Shown here: positions 34,233 through 45,165 of the stretch, one piece after another
How the letters are laid out: each line of letters opens with the position of its first letter
Position numbering within the stretch: position 1 is the stretch's first letter
Assembly: GCA_021234155.1 (NCBI GenBank)
Contig: JAJEKV010000013.1
Coordinates: 19,806,446 to 19,870,445, forward strand
Origin: Isoetes taiwanensis
Taxonomy: Eukaryota > Streptophyta > Lycopodiopsida > Isoetales > Isoetaceae
Reading direction: 5' to 3'
DNA: 64,000 nucleotides
Translations under genes and position numbers: made by a program
The notes under the pieces: model-generated
Seen by the model: only the letters and a program-made list of their open reading frames with translations
Databases searched by the model: none
Told to the model about the DNA's origin: nothing

Positions 34233-34969
34233 CTGCTATTATACATTAACAAGAAAGAAAATAAGAAAAAAATAATGCACATCTAGAAAAATGCTTACCC
34301 TGGGCTGCCTCTGACCATCTAGAATCTGAAGAGGCGCAAATGGATCGGCTGGTAACTGCCCGCGATTTCGGCCGAACAAGATGGAATCAAGTGCTAAAAG
34401 TGAAAATGGGAGCTTGAAGGTACCACGGATCATAAAATATAGATCCAAAAAGTGCCGACATCAAAAAGGCCATGGCAAACAATACGCGAGGCAAAGCCCT
34501 AAACCACGTAATCGCTACAAAAGGAACACCCAAAGATGATGGAAAAAGGTGCCCCAAGCCAAGCAAATTCCGCGATAACACTATCGCTATCATAAAAACA
34601 GGCTTCCAACTCGAGGCAAAAAACCAACGAGACCACACAAAACATGAAAACCTTGTTTCCGTGGCACCATAGTAGTGGAAAACGACACATTTGGAACTAA
34701 ACAATGTTTGAATAGGCGCTTCACTTTACCAGATGTTTGAAATAAGCGCTCCACTTTATCAGACGTATAGAATGACTTGAACTGAATAATGTTTGAATAG
34801 GCGCAGGCGCTTAGCTTCACTGGCTGCAGACTAACAAGCGACCCACTGTGGGAGAGGCTGCCAAACGACCTAAGGAGGAGAGGCTCCAAAACGAATACAA
34901 AGGGGGCATGCGACTACAAAGGGGGAGGCTCAAAGACGGCTGATGAAGATGGGAGGAATGCAACAAGTC

Positions 34970-34977
34970 TATAAATA
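34970..34977 (+). promoter_or_regulatory. TATA motif in the LINE leader
   Basis: TATAAATA, about 88 bases before the first ATG (35058), is conserved in the solo leader copy (29983). Most LINEs use TATA-less internal promoters, so this is unusual. Start around 35000 is predicted by spacing only. Confidence 0.5.
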
Positions 34978-35014
34978 CTCCAAGGGGGACTCTCTCAACT
35001 AGCCTCAAGAAGCA

Positions 35015-35048
35015 GATTTATCTGCTAATCTCAAAACGCAGATAAATC
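35015..35048 (+). other. Perfect 11-bp hairpin before the LINE's first ATG
   Basis: GATTTATCTGC (35015-35025) and its exact complement GCAGATAAATC (35038-35048) are separated by 12 bases. The stem ends nine bases before ATG 35058. The solo leader has the same arms with two changes. It would fold in the RNA leader. Confidence 0.75.
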
Positions 35049-35057
35049 GTACTTAGC

Positions 35058-35522
35058 ATGGATCAAACGGAGGGTGAGGTGGTGGTCATCTCGTCATCAT
35101 CATCTGAGTCATCTGAGTCATCCGATGCGCACTGGTCTGGAGCCTCCTCATCGCCTAGCAGCACTCACGATCCCTTCATTTATGCTCCAGCCATTTTGGC
35201 AAATAGATCCTTCGTAAGATGGGGATGGATCACTGGCAACCCTGGGGAGTTGTGGGAATTGATTGTTATGAGGCAAGCACTTTGGGAATCTTATTTTGAG
35301 GAGGATGGGTTCTTCACAGTCCAAGGTAACCTTGACGCAGTACTAACTCGGGTCAGGGCATTTCATTTCCGTGAGTCTACGGCGTGCCCATGCATACTTT
35401 CACGGTTTTGTTGAATGGTTGGAGGATCTATCTTGGTTAGAGACTTACACTAGCCACGGGGCCCGATTTTGGTGCAAATTCCTATCTTGGTTGGATGTTG
35501 CCCGTAGAAGATCTCTCATATA
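35058..35522 (+). pseudogene. Upstream reading frame of the LINE, unknown function
   Basis: Starts MDQTEGEVVVISSSSSESSE with a good ATGG context. An acidic, serine-rich head is followed by a Trp-rich helical part (WELIVMRQALWESYFEEDGF). One frame break near 35380 separates it from RAHAYFHGFVEWLEDLSWLE and the end WLDVARRRSLI at 35522. Together they make about 155 codons. It precedes the usual ORF1 and has no recognised domain. It could be an ORF0-like protein or the true N-terminus of ORF1. Confidence 0.5.
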
Positions 35523-35799
35523 GCTAGTAGGATGCCAATGGGGCTAGTTGGTTGCCATTTTGGGTGCATAGTTATGAGTGAAGGCGTTATATATGGTGAT
35601 GTTTTGAAGGTTTCATATATAAAGAAAATTGTTGTGCTCGCACAATAAAGATGTGTGCCTCGGCATGGGTCCATTGCTTCAATTTCATGCTTTAAATTTG
35701 GAGGACTGCTCCAACCCAAGTGGGACATCTTCAAGCGGTGGCACCGATCTGTGCTATGGCCCATCCAATAAATGCCCACGAGCCTTCCAAGGAGAATAC

Positions 35800-36870
35800 T
35801 TCATGTCATATGGATACCTTTGAACATTGATGAGGGAGATGCCAAGACTCAAAACGCTGACAAGGGAGAGGCCAATCCTCAACAAGTGCAAGACAAAGGG
35901 GGTGTCAATCCCCAACAAAGCGGAAGACAGGTGTTACTTCCACGAGGTGGTGGAAAAGCCTTGTTGAGGGTACCTTGATACAAGGATGTGGCTAGTACAT
36001 CGGGCCGTGGGGGGGCGAGGGATGCCCCAACCAAGGTGACGGTCCACGAAATGGAAATTTCTTTGCCTGGGACAACACCTTGAAACAACGTGGTACCCAA
36101 GTGGGAAGTTATGGCCCCGGGGGGAGACAAGGGTAAGGGAAATATACTGATTGGCGTGTTTTCGCTCATGCATATACAGGTGGTCGACAAACATTAGGAG
36201 AGCTTGGCAAGATGGCCTTGATAGGGAGAGGGATCTGGGGATACATTGATCTAATTGACGTCGGGAGAACTCTTGAAAGAGTATGCCGTGGTCGGCTGAT
36301 TCCCCGAGTCAAATGGCTTGACCCTCCTACTTTCTTATTAAGGCAAACCTAAAAACGAGATAGACACTCTCTTCAGAGGGGAGTGCTTGCTTGTAAGCAC
36401 GCGGAATTCTTTGTGCAGAGGTGGAGACCAGGCTTTAAGGGTAGGTGTCCAGATATGATACAGTTTCCTGTGTGGACCTCCCTTGTAGGCCTTAGTGCAG
36501 AATATTGGAGTGTTGCAGCTTTAAAGGCCATTTGCTCACAGGTAGGGGAGTTTGTTGGGGTCGAATTCAAACCAGACTCTCCGGGAAGGGTGTGCCTCAT
36601 GATAGATCTCCTACAGCCAATACCTACAGGGGGTGGCATTTCACGGATTCGATAGGAAAGAGGAATGGTTCGACATGAGACTTGAGGGAATTCCCGCCGC
36701 GTGTAAGCCATGTAGTCGAGGTTCCACCGTCCCCCTTGTAGGGAGGCCGTCAAGGATGCCATTGGTGAGCACAAGTCCGTTGATGGCTGGCAACTGGCCA
36801 TACCTAGGCAGGTTGGTCAGAGGGGTGGGCAAGGTACAAGAGGAGGGCGATATGCACCAACAGTGACCAG
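35800..36870 (+). pseudogene. LINE ORF1, DUF4283-like domain and zinc-knuckle remnant
   Basis: ORF1 proteins bind the LINE RNA. The front is Gln/Asn-rich (DEGDAKTQNADKGEANPQQ at 35830). From 36380 the frame reads FFVQRWRPGF and FPVWTSLVGLSAEYWS with ICSQVGEFVGVE, matching the WRPGF...PVW..L.GLP.EYW pattern of plant DUF4283. After a frame break, GIPAACKPCSRGS (36690-36735) is where the CCHC knuckle (YE.IP..C..C...GH) is expected, and its histidine is lost. Confidence 0.65.
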
Positions 36871-36873
36871 GGT

Positions 36874-37105
36874 GGTGCATGGGGATATGCGCCACATTAA
36901 CCAAGATTGTGTCCCTCATAAAGGAGAGTGTTCCTATGGCCCGCAAAATGAGGAGACAGGGATAGGCGCTATGGGAAATGAGCCCCCTGGTTCGGTGCAT
37001 AGGGATATCATACATTAACCAAGGTTGTGTCCCCATAAAGGAGAGTGTTCTATGGCCCGCAAAATGAGGAGATAGGGATAGGTGCTATGGGAAATGAGCC
37101 TCCTC
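36874..37105 (+). repeat. 120-bp tandem duplication in the ORF1 hinge
   Basis: Units start at 36874 and 36994 (GGTGCAT). They share AAAGGAGAGTGTTC and ATGGCCCGCAAAATGAGGAG. The second copy has small deletions. Confidence 0.9.
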
Positions 37106-37268
37106 CTAACAACATTAATGTCATCCTTGAAGGGAGAGAGAGTGGCTCTAATGACCCGAAAAAGAAAAAGATTAAGATTGGCACTCGGGATAGTGAGGCC
37201 CTTCTTTAACGACTCCCCTCAAAAGGGGGTGGTGGTGCCATAGTTTCCAAGGAGGCACGCTTAACGAG

Positions 37269-37667
37269 GTGGAGGGAGCAAGTGTCACGCTAACCGATGA
37301 AGGTGACAAAACCCCGCGGATGGGGACATTGGCTGAAAAGAAGGTGGACAATGATGGCAACTTTCTCTTGAAAGGAAGACTAGAAAGTGGTTGGGATTAC
37401 ATGGAAATCAGGGACGATGGGGATAGTTGCACGGAAAATAATGAGGATAGGGATGGCTCAGTAAACAAGGTGGAGGGAGCAAGTAGCACGCAAATGGATG
37501 GAGGTGACAATAACGGTGCAGATGTGGACATTGACGCTGAAAATAAGGTGGACAATGATGGCTACTTTTTCTTGAAGGGGAGACTAGAAAGTGGTTTGGA
37601 TAACATGGAAATCAGGGACGATGGGGATAGTTGCACAGAAAATAATGAGGATAGGGATGGCTCTACG
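37269..37667 (+). repeat. 201-bp in-frame tandem duplication in the ORF1 hinge
   Basis: Units at 37269 and 37470, period exactly 67 codons, encode KVDNDG, LKGRLESG and MEIRDDGDSCTENNEDRDGS twice. The protein is strongly acidic. The frame stays open through both (37269-37733), so this duplication could have been translated. Confidence 0.92.
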
Positions 37668-37906
37668 ATGGGAGGCTTGGAGGCTAGACCACCTACCACA
37701 AAAAATAATAAAGGGGAGACTGTAAGTGGCTGAAGGGGACAACTATATCTGAGAAGAGAAGAGGATGGGTGCGACAACATTAATGTGGAGAAATGGACGG
37801 CTATAGGGGCCACCTCCTTGTGGTCAATAGTCCCTCTTGCACAAAAGCGGTGAAGATGGCACGAGCTCAAAAAGCAAGGAAGACAGCCCCCCCCCGTGGT
37901 GGAATT

Positions 37907-38065
37907 ATGGAACCCCCGATGGTATGGTTGGGCATATCGTGTGCTCCATGATGATGGTATCACTAGGGATAATGATGAGTCATGTGATGGAACCCCGAAG
38001 ATATGGTTGAGCATGTCGTAAGCTACATAAAAATGGTATTACTAGCGATAATGATGAGTCACATG
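37907..38065 (+). repeat. 80-bp tandem duplication in the ORF1 hinge
   Basis: Units at 37907 and 37987 share ATGGAACCCC, ATGGTTG and GATAATGATGAGTCA with about 15% difference. Confidence 0.85.
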
Positions 38066-38093
38066 GGTGATGGAAAAAGCATAGCACCCATAT

Positions 38094-38304
38094 ATGGAGG
38101 CAGGATGTATAGCCGTGGGGGGGAGGGAAGTCAAGATGCAAGACATGATGGTGGGGGTGACCTTATTCCGTGGAAAGTACACCACCAATAAATGGGAAGC
38201 ATATGGAGGCGGATGTATAGCCAGGGGGGGGGGGTCAAGATGCAGTACATGATGGTGGGGTGACCTTATTAGGAGGAAAGTACACCACCAATAAATGGGA
38301 AGTA
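38094..38304 (+). repeat. 109-bp tandem duplication in the ORF1 hinge
   Basis: Units at 38094 and 38203 share ATGGAGGC, GATGTATAGCC, a run of G, and GTACACCACCAATAAATGGG. Confidence 0.9.
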
Positions 38305-38635
38305 GGGGTGGCGCTGATGTCTTTATGGTCGACTTCGGAAGTCCCCTAAAAAAAGAGGTAGGTTGTACTTCCCCAAGCATGTGTGTTTTTATGGGTAAAG
38401 CTATGGTCTACACGGGCGGCAGGTTACCACTCATTTAGATATTTTAGCTGGGGTGTGAATCCTTTACCACCCATATGTACTCTCATTAGTATTGGCGTAA
38501 TGTTGGAGCCTGGAGGTAGAGGGGTGGGACATTGCCCTTTGGCGAGAGGAGGCGCCCACTTTACCACATTATGGTTCCAAGAAACATATGGGTGCCGGTG
38601 GGGCAGCAGATCGATGATAGGTGGTGGCATTTGAT

Positions 38636-39330
38636 ATGAGGATTGTGTCGTGGAATCTCGGAGGAATCAAAGGTGCTCTCAAGAGGGCGAGGGGGTGTTG
38701 ACAAATTTATGCTCTCTATGCGGTGACATTATTCTTATTCAAGAGCATAGGTTGGGTGATTTTGAGGCATGTTCCTTGGGGATGGATGGGTTGTGGATAC
38801 AACTGGCTTATCTCCAAGGCGGATGGGACCAAGGGGGGGTGTAGGTGCCTTGGAAGGGTCTCACACCTAAGTCCACCCACACAAGCCCCCTAGGCGGATG
38901 GCGAGCTCTAATAATTGAAACGCAAAGGGGTGTCCTGGGGGCTGATAAATGTCTATGCCTCCAACAACCCCACTGAAAGAGCCTTTGTTATGGGGTGAAA
39001 TTGATGGTTGAGCTAATGGAGGCTGACAGTGGATGGTGGGTGTTGGCGGGGGGATTTTAACATGACAGAATCTTGGGACCAAAAGTTAGGGGTCAACCGT
39101 GAACCTCCGGCTTTCAGGAAAGGCGGCTTGGGAACACCCTTGGATGATATTGGACTACTACTGCCTCGCCCATCTAATGCTCTTTACTCCTGGTCCAATG
39201 GAGCGAAAGGTCGAACCGAAGTCCATTGCCTCCTTGACCATTTTTATGTTGCTAATAGAACAGCTAGCTTTATGGATCGATGCTTTGTCTGAGGCTGATT
39301 TGTGCTTCTCCCATTCAGACCATATCCCTC
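38636..39330 (+). pseudogene. LINE AP-type endonuclease domain
   Basis: This domain nicks target DNA to prime reverse transcription. It starts MRIVSWNLGGIKGALKR, the standard beginning with the catalytic Asn. After a frame break comes GDIILIQEHRLGD (the Q.H variant of the IQET motif), later WRGDFNMTES (GDFN motif) near 39045, then LYSWSNGAKGRTEV and LDHFYVANR at the end. It lies 3' of ORF1 and 5' of the RT as usual. At least three frame breaks and an internal deletion make it inactive. Confidence 0.82.
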
Positions 39331-39962
39331 AAGTACTAACATTTGAATCCCCACCGAGGTAATGCAGAAGGATGCTTGCCCTTCTAGAAGAGCTTTGTAG
39401 ATGCATTCAAAGCTGTTTCTTGCCTCTTTGCCCCAAACATCCTTACCTAGCATGAAAAGATGGGTACGAGAAGGCACGAGCTATGAAAAAAATGGATAAA
39501 GTCGTGGGGCAAGGACCGGGTACTATATTGAGAAAGGAGAAAAAATGACCTATATAATGAGCAAGAAGCATTAGACAAGATCTATTGAACGACCCCTCAA
39601 TGTTGGCAAGCAAAATAGAGAGGAGGAGATGGAAAGAAAGGCAAAGGCTATTGAAGAGGAAGAGGCGAGGGGAGGCTGCAGAAGGTCAAAATCTAGGTGG
39701 TATGCAGAGATGGGCCATGAGAACTCCAAAGCGTTCTTTAGGGTGGCTGGTGCTAGGCTAGCAGAGAATGGAATTTCTAGGGTCTTGAATGATAAGGGGT
39801 GATCATCGACAAGCAGCAGGGGGATATTGGGGTCTTTCTTAAATAGACATACCGGTCTCTTTTCTCGAGGGAGGACCCTCGTAGGTGGGGTTTTGATGAT
39901 GCAATGGAGGCCTACTCGAGGGTAACTCAATCCAGTATTCTTCTTGCGACAATCGACAACTC

Positions 39963-40910
39963 ATGGCCGACATCACGGAGCAAGGAATCTTCAAATTTAT
40001 GCTCCATGTCAACGGGCAAGTCCCCCGCCCGGATGGGTTTCCTCCCGAAGTTTTATGTGGAATTTGGCCAAAACTTAAAGGGGATTTGGTGGAAGCTATT
40101 AGAGGGCATAGTCGACCAAAGAACTTCACCCGGCTATTTCTGCGAGGTTTTATTTCCTTGATTCCCAAAGTGGACAGACCACTATCTATAGATGAATGGA
40201 GACCCATTACTCGACTAACACTACCTATAAGATTTTGGCTAAGATCATTTGCGTCGAGAATGAAACCTATCTTTTCAAAAGAGTGATTGATCATGGCGAT
40301 GCGCCTTCCTACCGAGGTAGATCCATATTAGATAATTATCTTGCAAAGAAGGAAGGGGGGCACCTTTGGTGTCAAAGATCATGTCAACCGGTTGTTCTTT
40401 TGAAGTTGGACTTCAAAGGGGCATATGACTCTTTATTTGCAATGCTTAGAAATTATGCATCGAATGGGATTCCATCCGATTTGGTTGGGAAGGTAATGGG
40501 CCATAACAATCTTGCTAGTGCATCAATGCTCCTCAATGGGAGGCCCTCTGGGTACATTCCAAATAAGGAAGGGAGCAAGGCGGGGGATGCCCCCCAAGCC
40601 CTATCTATTCCTCATTGTGGCTAATGTTGCGCCGGCACGGTCAAGTGAGGTACAACTACGGAGGAAATCGAGGTACAGGAGGCTTCCGGGCATGGCTATT
40701 GAGATGCTCACTATTTATACAATATCTGAGGCAACACTATTATTCCTCGGTATGATGACGAGTTTAGCTAAGTTTATAGGAGTTCTTTCTACTTTCTCTA
40801 TTGCATCTGGAATTGAGCTCAATAGGAACAAATGTTCTATCTTGTGGCGCATGAGGGGACAAGTCCATCCTGCTTTGTTTTGCCCTTGGGCTCCCAAGTA
40901 TTAAGACAAC
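39963..40910 (+). pseudogene. LINE reverse transcriptase domain, active site damaged
   Basis: The frames give VPRPDGFPPEV, FLRGFISLIPKVDRP, EWRPITRLTLP and, after a shift, YKILAKII, VVLLKLDFKGAYDS (first catalytic Asp kept, near 40409), SMLLNGRPSGYIP and GMPPKPYLFLIVA where RQGCPLSPYLFIIVAE is expected. At the second active site (F/YADDT) the sequence near 40720 reads ISEATLLFLG, so both aspartates are gone. GIELNRNKCSIL follows. Four or more frame breaks. Confidence 0.85.
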
Positions 40911-41129
40911 AAGATACAATGAAGCTTCTAGGCATTCCCTCTCTCTTGAGCTCTACTAGGTGGGTTGTGGACCCCCGTGCAGGCTTGGGAGGAAAATAAA
41001 TCTGAGTCACAAAGAAGTCTCTCTGGCCGAGGCAGTGGCCGGTAGCCAATGCGGTCTTGGATCCTCATGTCTTCTACTTCTCGGTCCTCGTGGGTCTGAG
41101 CCGTCTACAAAAAGCTCCGAGGAGGGATG

Positions 41130-42300
41130 ATCCGGGATGTTCATATGGAATGACCAGCCGAACTTGCATGGTCTGAGGTATGTAGGGAATAGGGAGATGG
41201 GGATTGGGCTGCGGGGACCTATTGTGCAAGTCGGGTGTGGCGGCAAAATAGTCTGGGATCTCTTATGGGAAGCGATCACTGCGCTTCACTTTGTCAGGTC
41301 ACGGCTAAGAGCAAATCACGCACCTATCTCGCGGAACCATTGGTTTCTATGGAGAACTCCTTCTTTACTCATTCTCTATGCCGCGTGGTGTATCCCCTGT
41401 TATCTGAGGTCTATTCGGTGCATGGCAAGAAGTTATAGAGGTTTTCCACTAAATAAGCCACCCTGGTGGAAGTGGGGGGAGCCTTAGCATCTTCTGGAAC
41501 ACAACGGTATGGGAAAGCCCACGGAGCTACCGGCTGCGGTCCACCCCATATATACTCAAGTGGAACAACAAGGGATCCTCCACTTAGTGATGTGTGGCTG
41601 GATGGTCAATGGTTGTCTGAATGCGAACTCAAGCCGGCTCCAAACAAGCTAGTGTCTTTGGACAAAGTATATTTAGAGGCATTTTGGCTAATGTGCATGG
41701 GTGGGGGATTGTAGAGGCCTAGGTGAGTGCAGGGGATTGAAGGGGCAAGATGGATGCTACTTTCATTAAGTAGGATTTCTGAGGCTAAAGGAACCTTTCT
41801 CCCTTCAAGGTTTTGCCCGGCTGGATATCACGGATGAGTGTTCCTTTCAACTCTTGGTGGGTTCTTGTGTGTTTGGTGCTCCCAAAGAGATCGGCTGTTA
41901 GGTGGTTAGCTCTCCGAGGATGCAATCGGACACCATGTCAATTTGAGAAAGAAAAAAAAATAGTGGAATGGATCTACGCCCACTTGGATGGGCAATGTGA
42001 ATTGATTAGAGCACATGTTCTTAAATAGATGGCGGTAGACTTTTGGCATTGGGCTTCATCCATACTCCACTTAACGGCGCAGTGGAAGTGCCACATATCT
42101 TAATGGTTTATTTGGATCACGAACGAGCTTGGGTCATCAACATTGCTCTATGGGGTCACGGAACCACGGGTGTGATGTTGCAATTGGAAGCGGACTCCCT
42201 CTACCACTTTCGAATACGCCAAATACTTCAACATGGAGGTTGCAATGATGGGGTTGGGGCACCACGGGGAAATATAGTAGTATTATGATAAGGAGCTTGA
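41130..42300 (+). pseudogene. LINE C-terminal region
   Basis: GLRYVGNREMGIGLRGP, with KIVWDLLWEA, matches the stretch after the RT where G.G..GI and W are common. Later frames (41813-42028, 42043-42288) are not clear. The zinc-binding C..C..H..C motif is not found intact. An open, then broken, reading frame leads to the A tail at 42504. Confidence 0.55.
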
Positions 42301-42529
42301 TAAGATTGGTAGTATCAAGGCTTCGGTATGTTTTAAGTTGCTCATGACGCGGAGGAGGTGCTCATTGGCGACTTAAACTTTGGCAATTAACCCCTAACTC
42401 CCCTTGGGACTAGGCGGGTTCCCCTTGTGCTCCTGGGATGATATCGGGATGTAAAAGGTCCATCGCTTGTTTTACTTCTTATTAATGTAATATACATACT
42501 TACAAAAAAAAAAAACATTGTAATTAATG

Positions 42530-43190
42530 GGGTAATCTTTGTATCATGGAGAACCATTGGTGCTTTTCAATTGAAGCGTGGAATAAAGCAAAGGTTGCCC
42601 CTTTTTTGTTTACTATAGTGGCGGAAGGACTTTGCATAACTATTGCATGAAAAAAAAAAGATGGTTTGGTAAAGGGATTATTATTGGTGGAAGGTGAAGC
42701 GGGGTTTTGGTTAATCGGTTTGCGAGGCGATCACAGTCTTTACTATGATGGTGAAGAATAATGTCTTGAGATAATCAAAAGATTTTGGATATATTTTCAA
42801 TTGCATCACGGTTGTCTCCTTAATTGGGCTAAGTGTAGTGCCTTATGGGTGGGGAAGAGCATTTCCGCATTTTTATATGAGTATGCACGGAAGGTCTAGG
42901 GGTCCCCTTTGGTCTAGATATTGACATGAATGAAGCATGGGATGAAATTATCTTAAATTTGGGTAGAAACATGAAAAGGGTGATTGAATTTTTTGTATAT
43001 TGATGTAAAATTTGCCCCGGGTTAAAAGTGTTTGTAATGTACATTTTGAATTTTACATGGGTTGCCTATCATTAATAAAAGGCGGTTGCCGTACAATATT
43101 CTCCATAATTATACCAAATCCTCGAGAAATCTTGTGCTAGCTTCTCTATCAATAAAATCTAAATATCTTACTGAAAAAAAAAAAAAAAAA
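42530..43190 (+). mobile_element. Second LINE 3' part, abutting the first
   Basis: Starts 15 bases after the A tail of the large LINE. Frames give APFLFTIVAEGLCITI (the PLAP.LF motif after RQGC), then SLYYDGEE near the active site and NWAKCSALWVG (NW.KS..YW). Much is deleted, the rest runs to AATAAA at 43151 and a tail of 17 A at 43174-43190. Either a separate insertion placed next to the first A tail or the 3' part of a tandem pair. Confidence 0.75.
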
Positions 43191-44160
43191 CTTTGGGCGC
43201 ACATTTTGAACTTTCCTCAATCGATCAAACATGGCTCAGTTCTACCTCAACGAACCAATTCAAATCGAGAAAGAGCTTTCTATCATGTAACTAGGTATCA
43301 TCAAAGGCATAAGATGAGAATGCTTGGAATTTCTTTGGCTCGGGACATGGGAAGGGAACACATGGCCGGAGAAGGAGCCATAGCCAAACTATGGCTCGAG
43401 AAGCGGAACAAAGAAAAAGGATGGGAAAGTGATAAAAATGCGATGGCGCATGTGAGGTTCTTGAAAGAAAATTTTTGATGTGGAAAGGGTATTTTGGAAG
43501 GTGTCGACATTGACCGTTCCCAAAAAGATTTGATGTGCTCTCAGTGAAGGGGTGCAATCTCTTCATTAGCGTATCATCCATAGATCAAATGATCAACAAA
43601 GTTAATGTGTAGATCTCTTTCATGTTTTGTAAGGCATGCATCAATTTTGATTGGCTTTGCTTGTGAGAATGCGATCATTGTGGCGGGTGGGAGTTGAAAA
43701 CTAGAGCCTACAAGCGGGGACAATGTTGAAGAAGATGGAGTGCAGTGGGAGGACTTGTGGGCAAATGGCGTGGACAATGTGGATGAGGCGGTCTTGGGTT
43801 GGAGATTATTTTGCATCATTCACATCCCAGACAATTATGAAAGGGTCCCTTATTATCTCATCGATTACCGAAGTGAAACATGCCCTCGAAGAAGACACCA
43901 AGGATGACTATGGAAATGAATTTTATTGTGGTAATGAAGTTATAGCTGGTAACTACTTTGAATTGATTCTGGTTGCCATCAAAAGTCTGAGGCTTATTCA
44001 AGGAAAAAAGTTCTTGTCCATCCGAGTGATAATTGGGGTGAGATTTCCATTGGAGCAGTCAAACATAAGATTAAAGGTACATCTTATGCATATGAACTGA
44101 CTAACTATTGGCATGAAATGTTCTTTGGGAAATTTGCGAGAGATGTGTAGAATCTACGTA
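43191..44160 (+). pseudogene. Decayed coding sequence, family not recognised
   Basis: Several coding-like frames in the same direction: RDMGREHMAGEGAIAKLWLE at 43345-43405, then near 43730 VEEDGVQWEDLWANGVDN followed by IHIPDNYERVPYYLIDYRSE, then near 43985 FLSIRVIIGVRFPLEQSN. They change frame several times. The protein was probably at least 250 residues long. I cannot assign it; a transposon protein is as likely as a host gene. Confidence 0.35.
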
Positions 44161-44331
44161 TCACGTTAACTTGTTGTTGAAGTAACTTTTCTATGCACTA
44201 AGGCATGGACTTACCAAACTGAATATGTCGAATGTGAACAGATTAAAAACACAAACATTAATATATTGTTTATATAGTTCCAAGACTGTTATACTTAGTG
44301 TAAGTTGTAAAAACTTTCTTTATGAGAAGGT

Positions 44332-44363
44332 CTCAAGATTCAAGATTCAAGACTCAAGATTCA
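44332..44363 (+). repeat. (AAGATTC)n short repeat
   Basis: Four units of CAAGATT/CAAGACT in a row. Confidence 0.8.
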
Positions 44364-45165
44364 TCGAGAAGGGTCTGCGGTGTGAGATCAGCAATGGTCT
44401 GTTCCCAAAAATTGTGAGAAGAGTGTCGGGGACATTTTGTTTGGAAGTTGGTGAAGTCTACAGAAGCAAGACATGTGCTGCTTACGTTGCCATTTATGAT
44501 AGAGATTGGTAAAGTATGGTTTGAGGCTATTGAATCTCCAAACCTCAGCCCTTTTCAGCACTTTGTTGATTGCTTTTGCATGCACAACTTCTGTTTAAGT
44601 TGAATGAGAATACTCTCTAGTTACGCTTTAGATAATTGGGATTCCTCATCCCCTTGTCATTTGCTACTCCCATAGCTCGATCCATGCTTCCAACATTGTT
44701 AAGTCTCCTCGTGCATCTGTGTAGAACATCATAAGCAATTGTTAGATTAGGAACAAAAGCATGTTTAAGAATAGGAGTACCTCCGAACTTCGTTATTTGC
44801 CTCTCCCGTTTGATTTTGTTCAATTGGTTTCCTGTTGGCATTGATCTCCTCAAGAATCGGGTCGCCGGGTGAGTTTGCATTTGAATTGGGGATATGGATT
44901 GTGATCTAGTCATTCGATCTCCTCCGCCATCCGAATCAACCGGTCACCCGCAGGTAAAAGGAATTTTATCCTGTCTATTCCCTTCTCCCACGTTTTTACG
45001 ATATGGCATTACCATGCCAATGATTTGTTCTTAACCAATGATTTGTGCCAATGATTTGTTCAACATCTTTCCCTTTGTCCTCTTTTTTCCAATTGGCCAA
45101 TGGTTGATCTTTGGCATATATCCCACAAGCCTACAAGCTCAAATGAAAGGGCTATACTCAATGAG

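Larger units (their letters stand above)
34903..42515 (+). mobile_element. Near full-length LINE retrotransposon, decayed
   Basis: About 7.6 kb in the plant LINE order: leader with TATA (34970), extra upstream frame (35058-35522), ORF1 with a DUF4283-like domain (36380-36870) and an acidic hinge, AP-type endonuclease (38636-39330), reverse transcriptase (39963-40910), C-terminal region (41130-42290) and an A12 tail at 42504-42515. The 5' boundary is set by the solo leader at 29916, where similarity begins at the same point. No clear target duplication was found. Every domain has frame breaks, and the RT active site is damaged. Confidence 0.85.
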
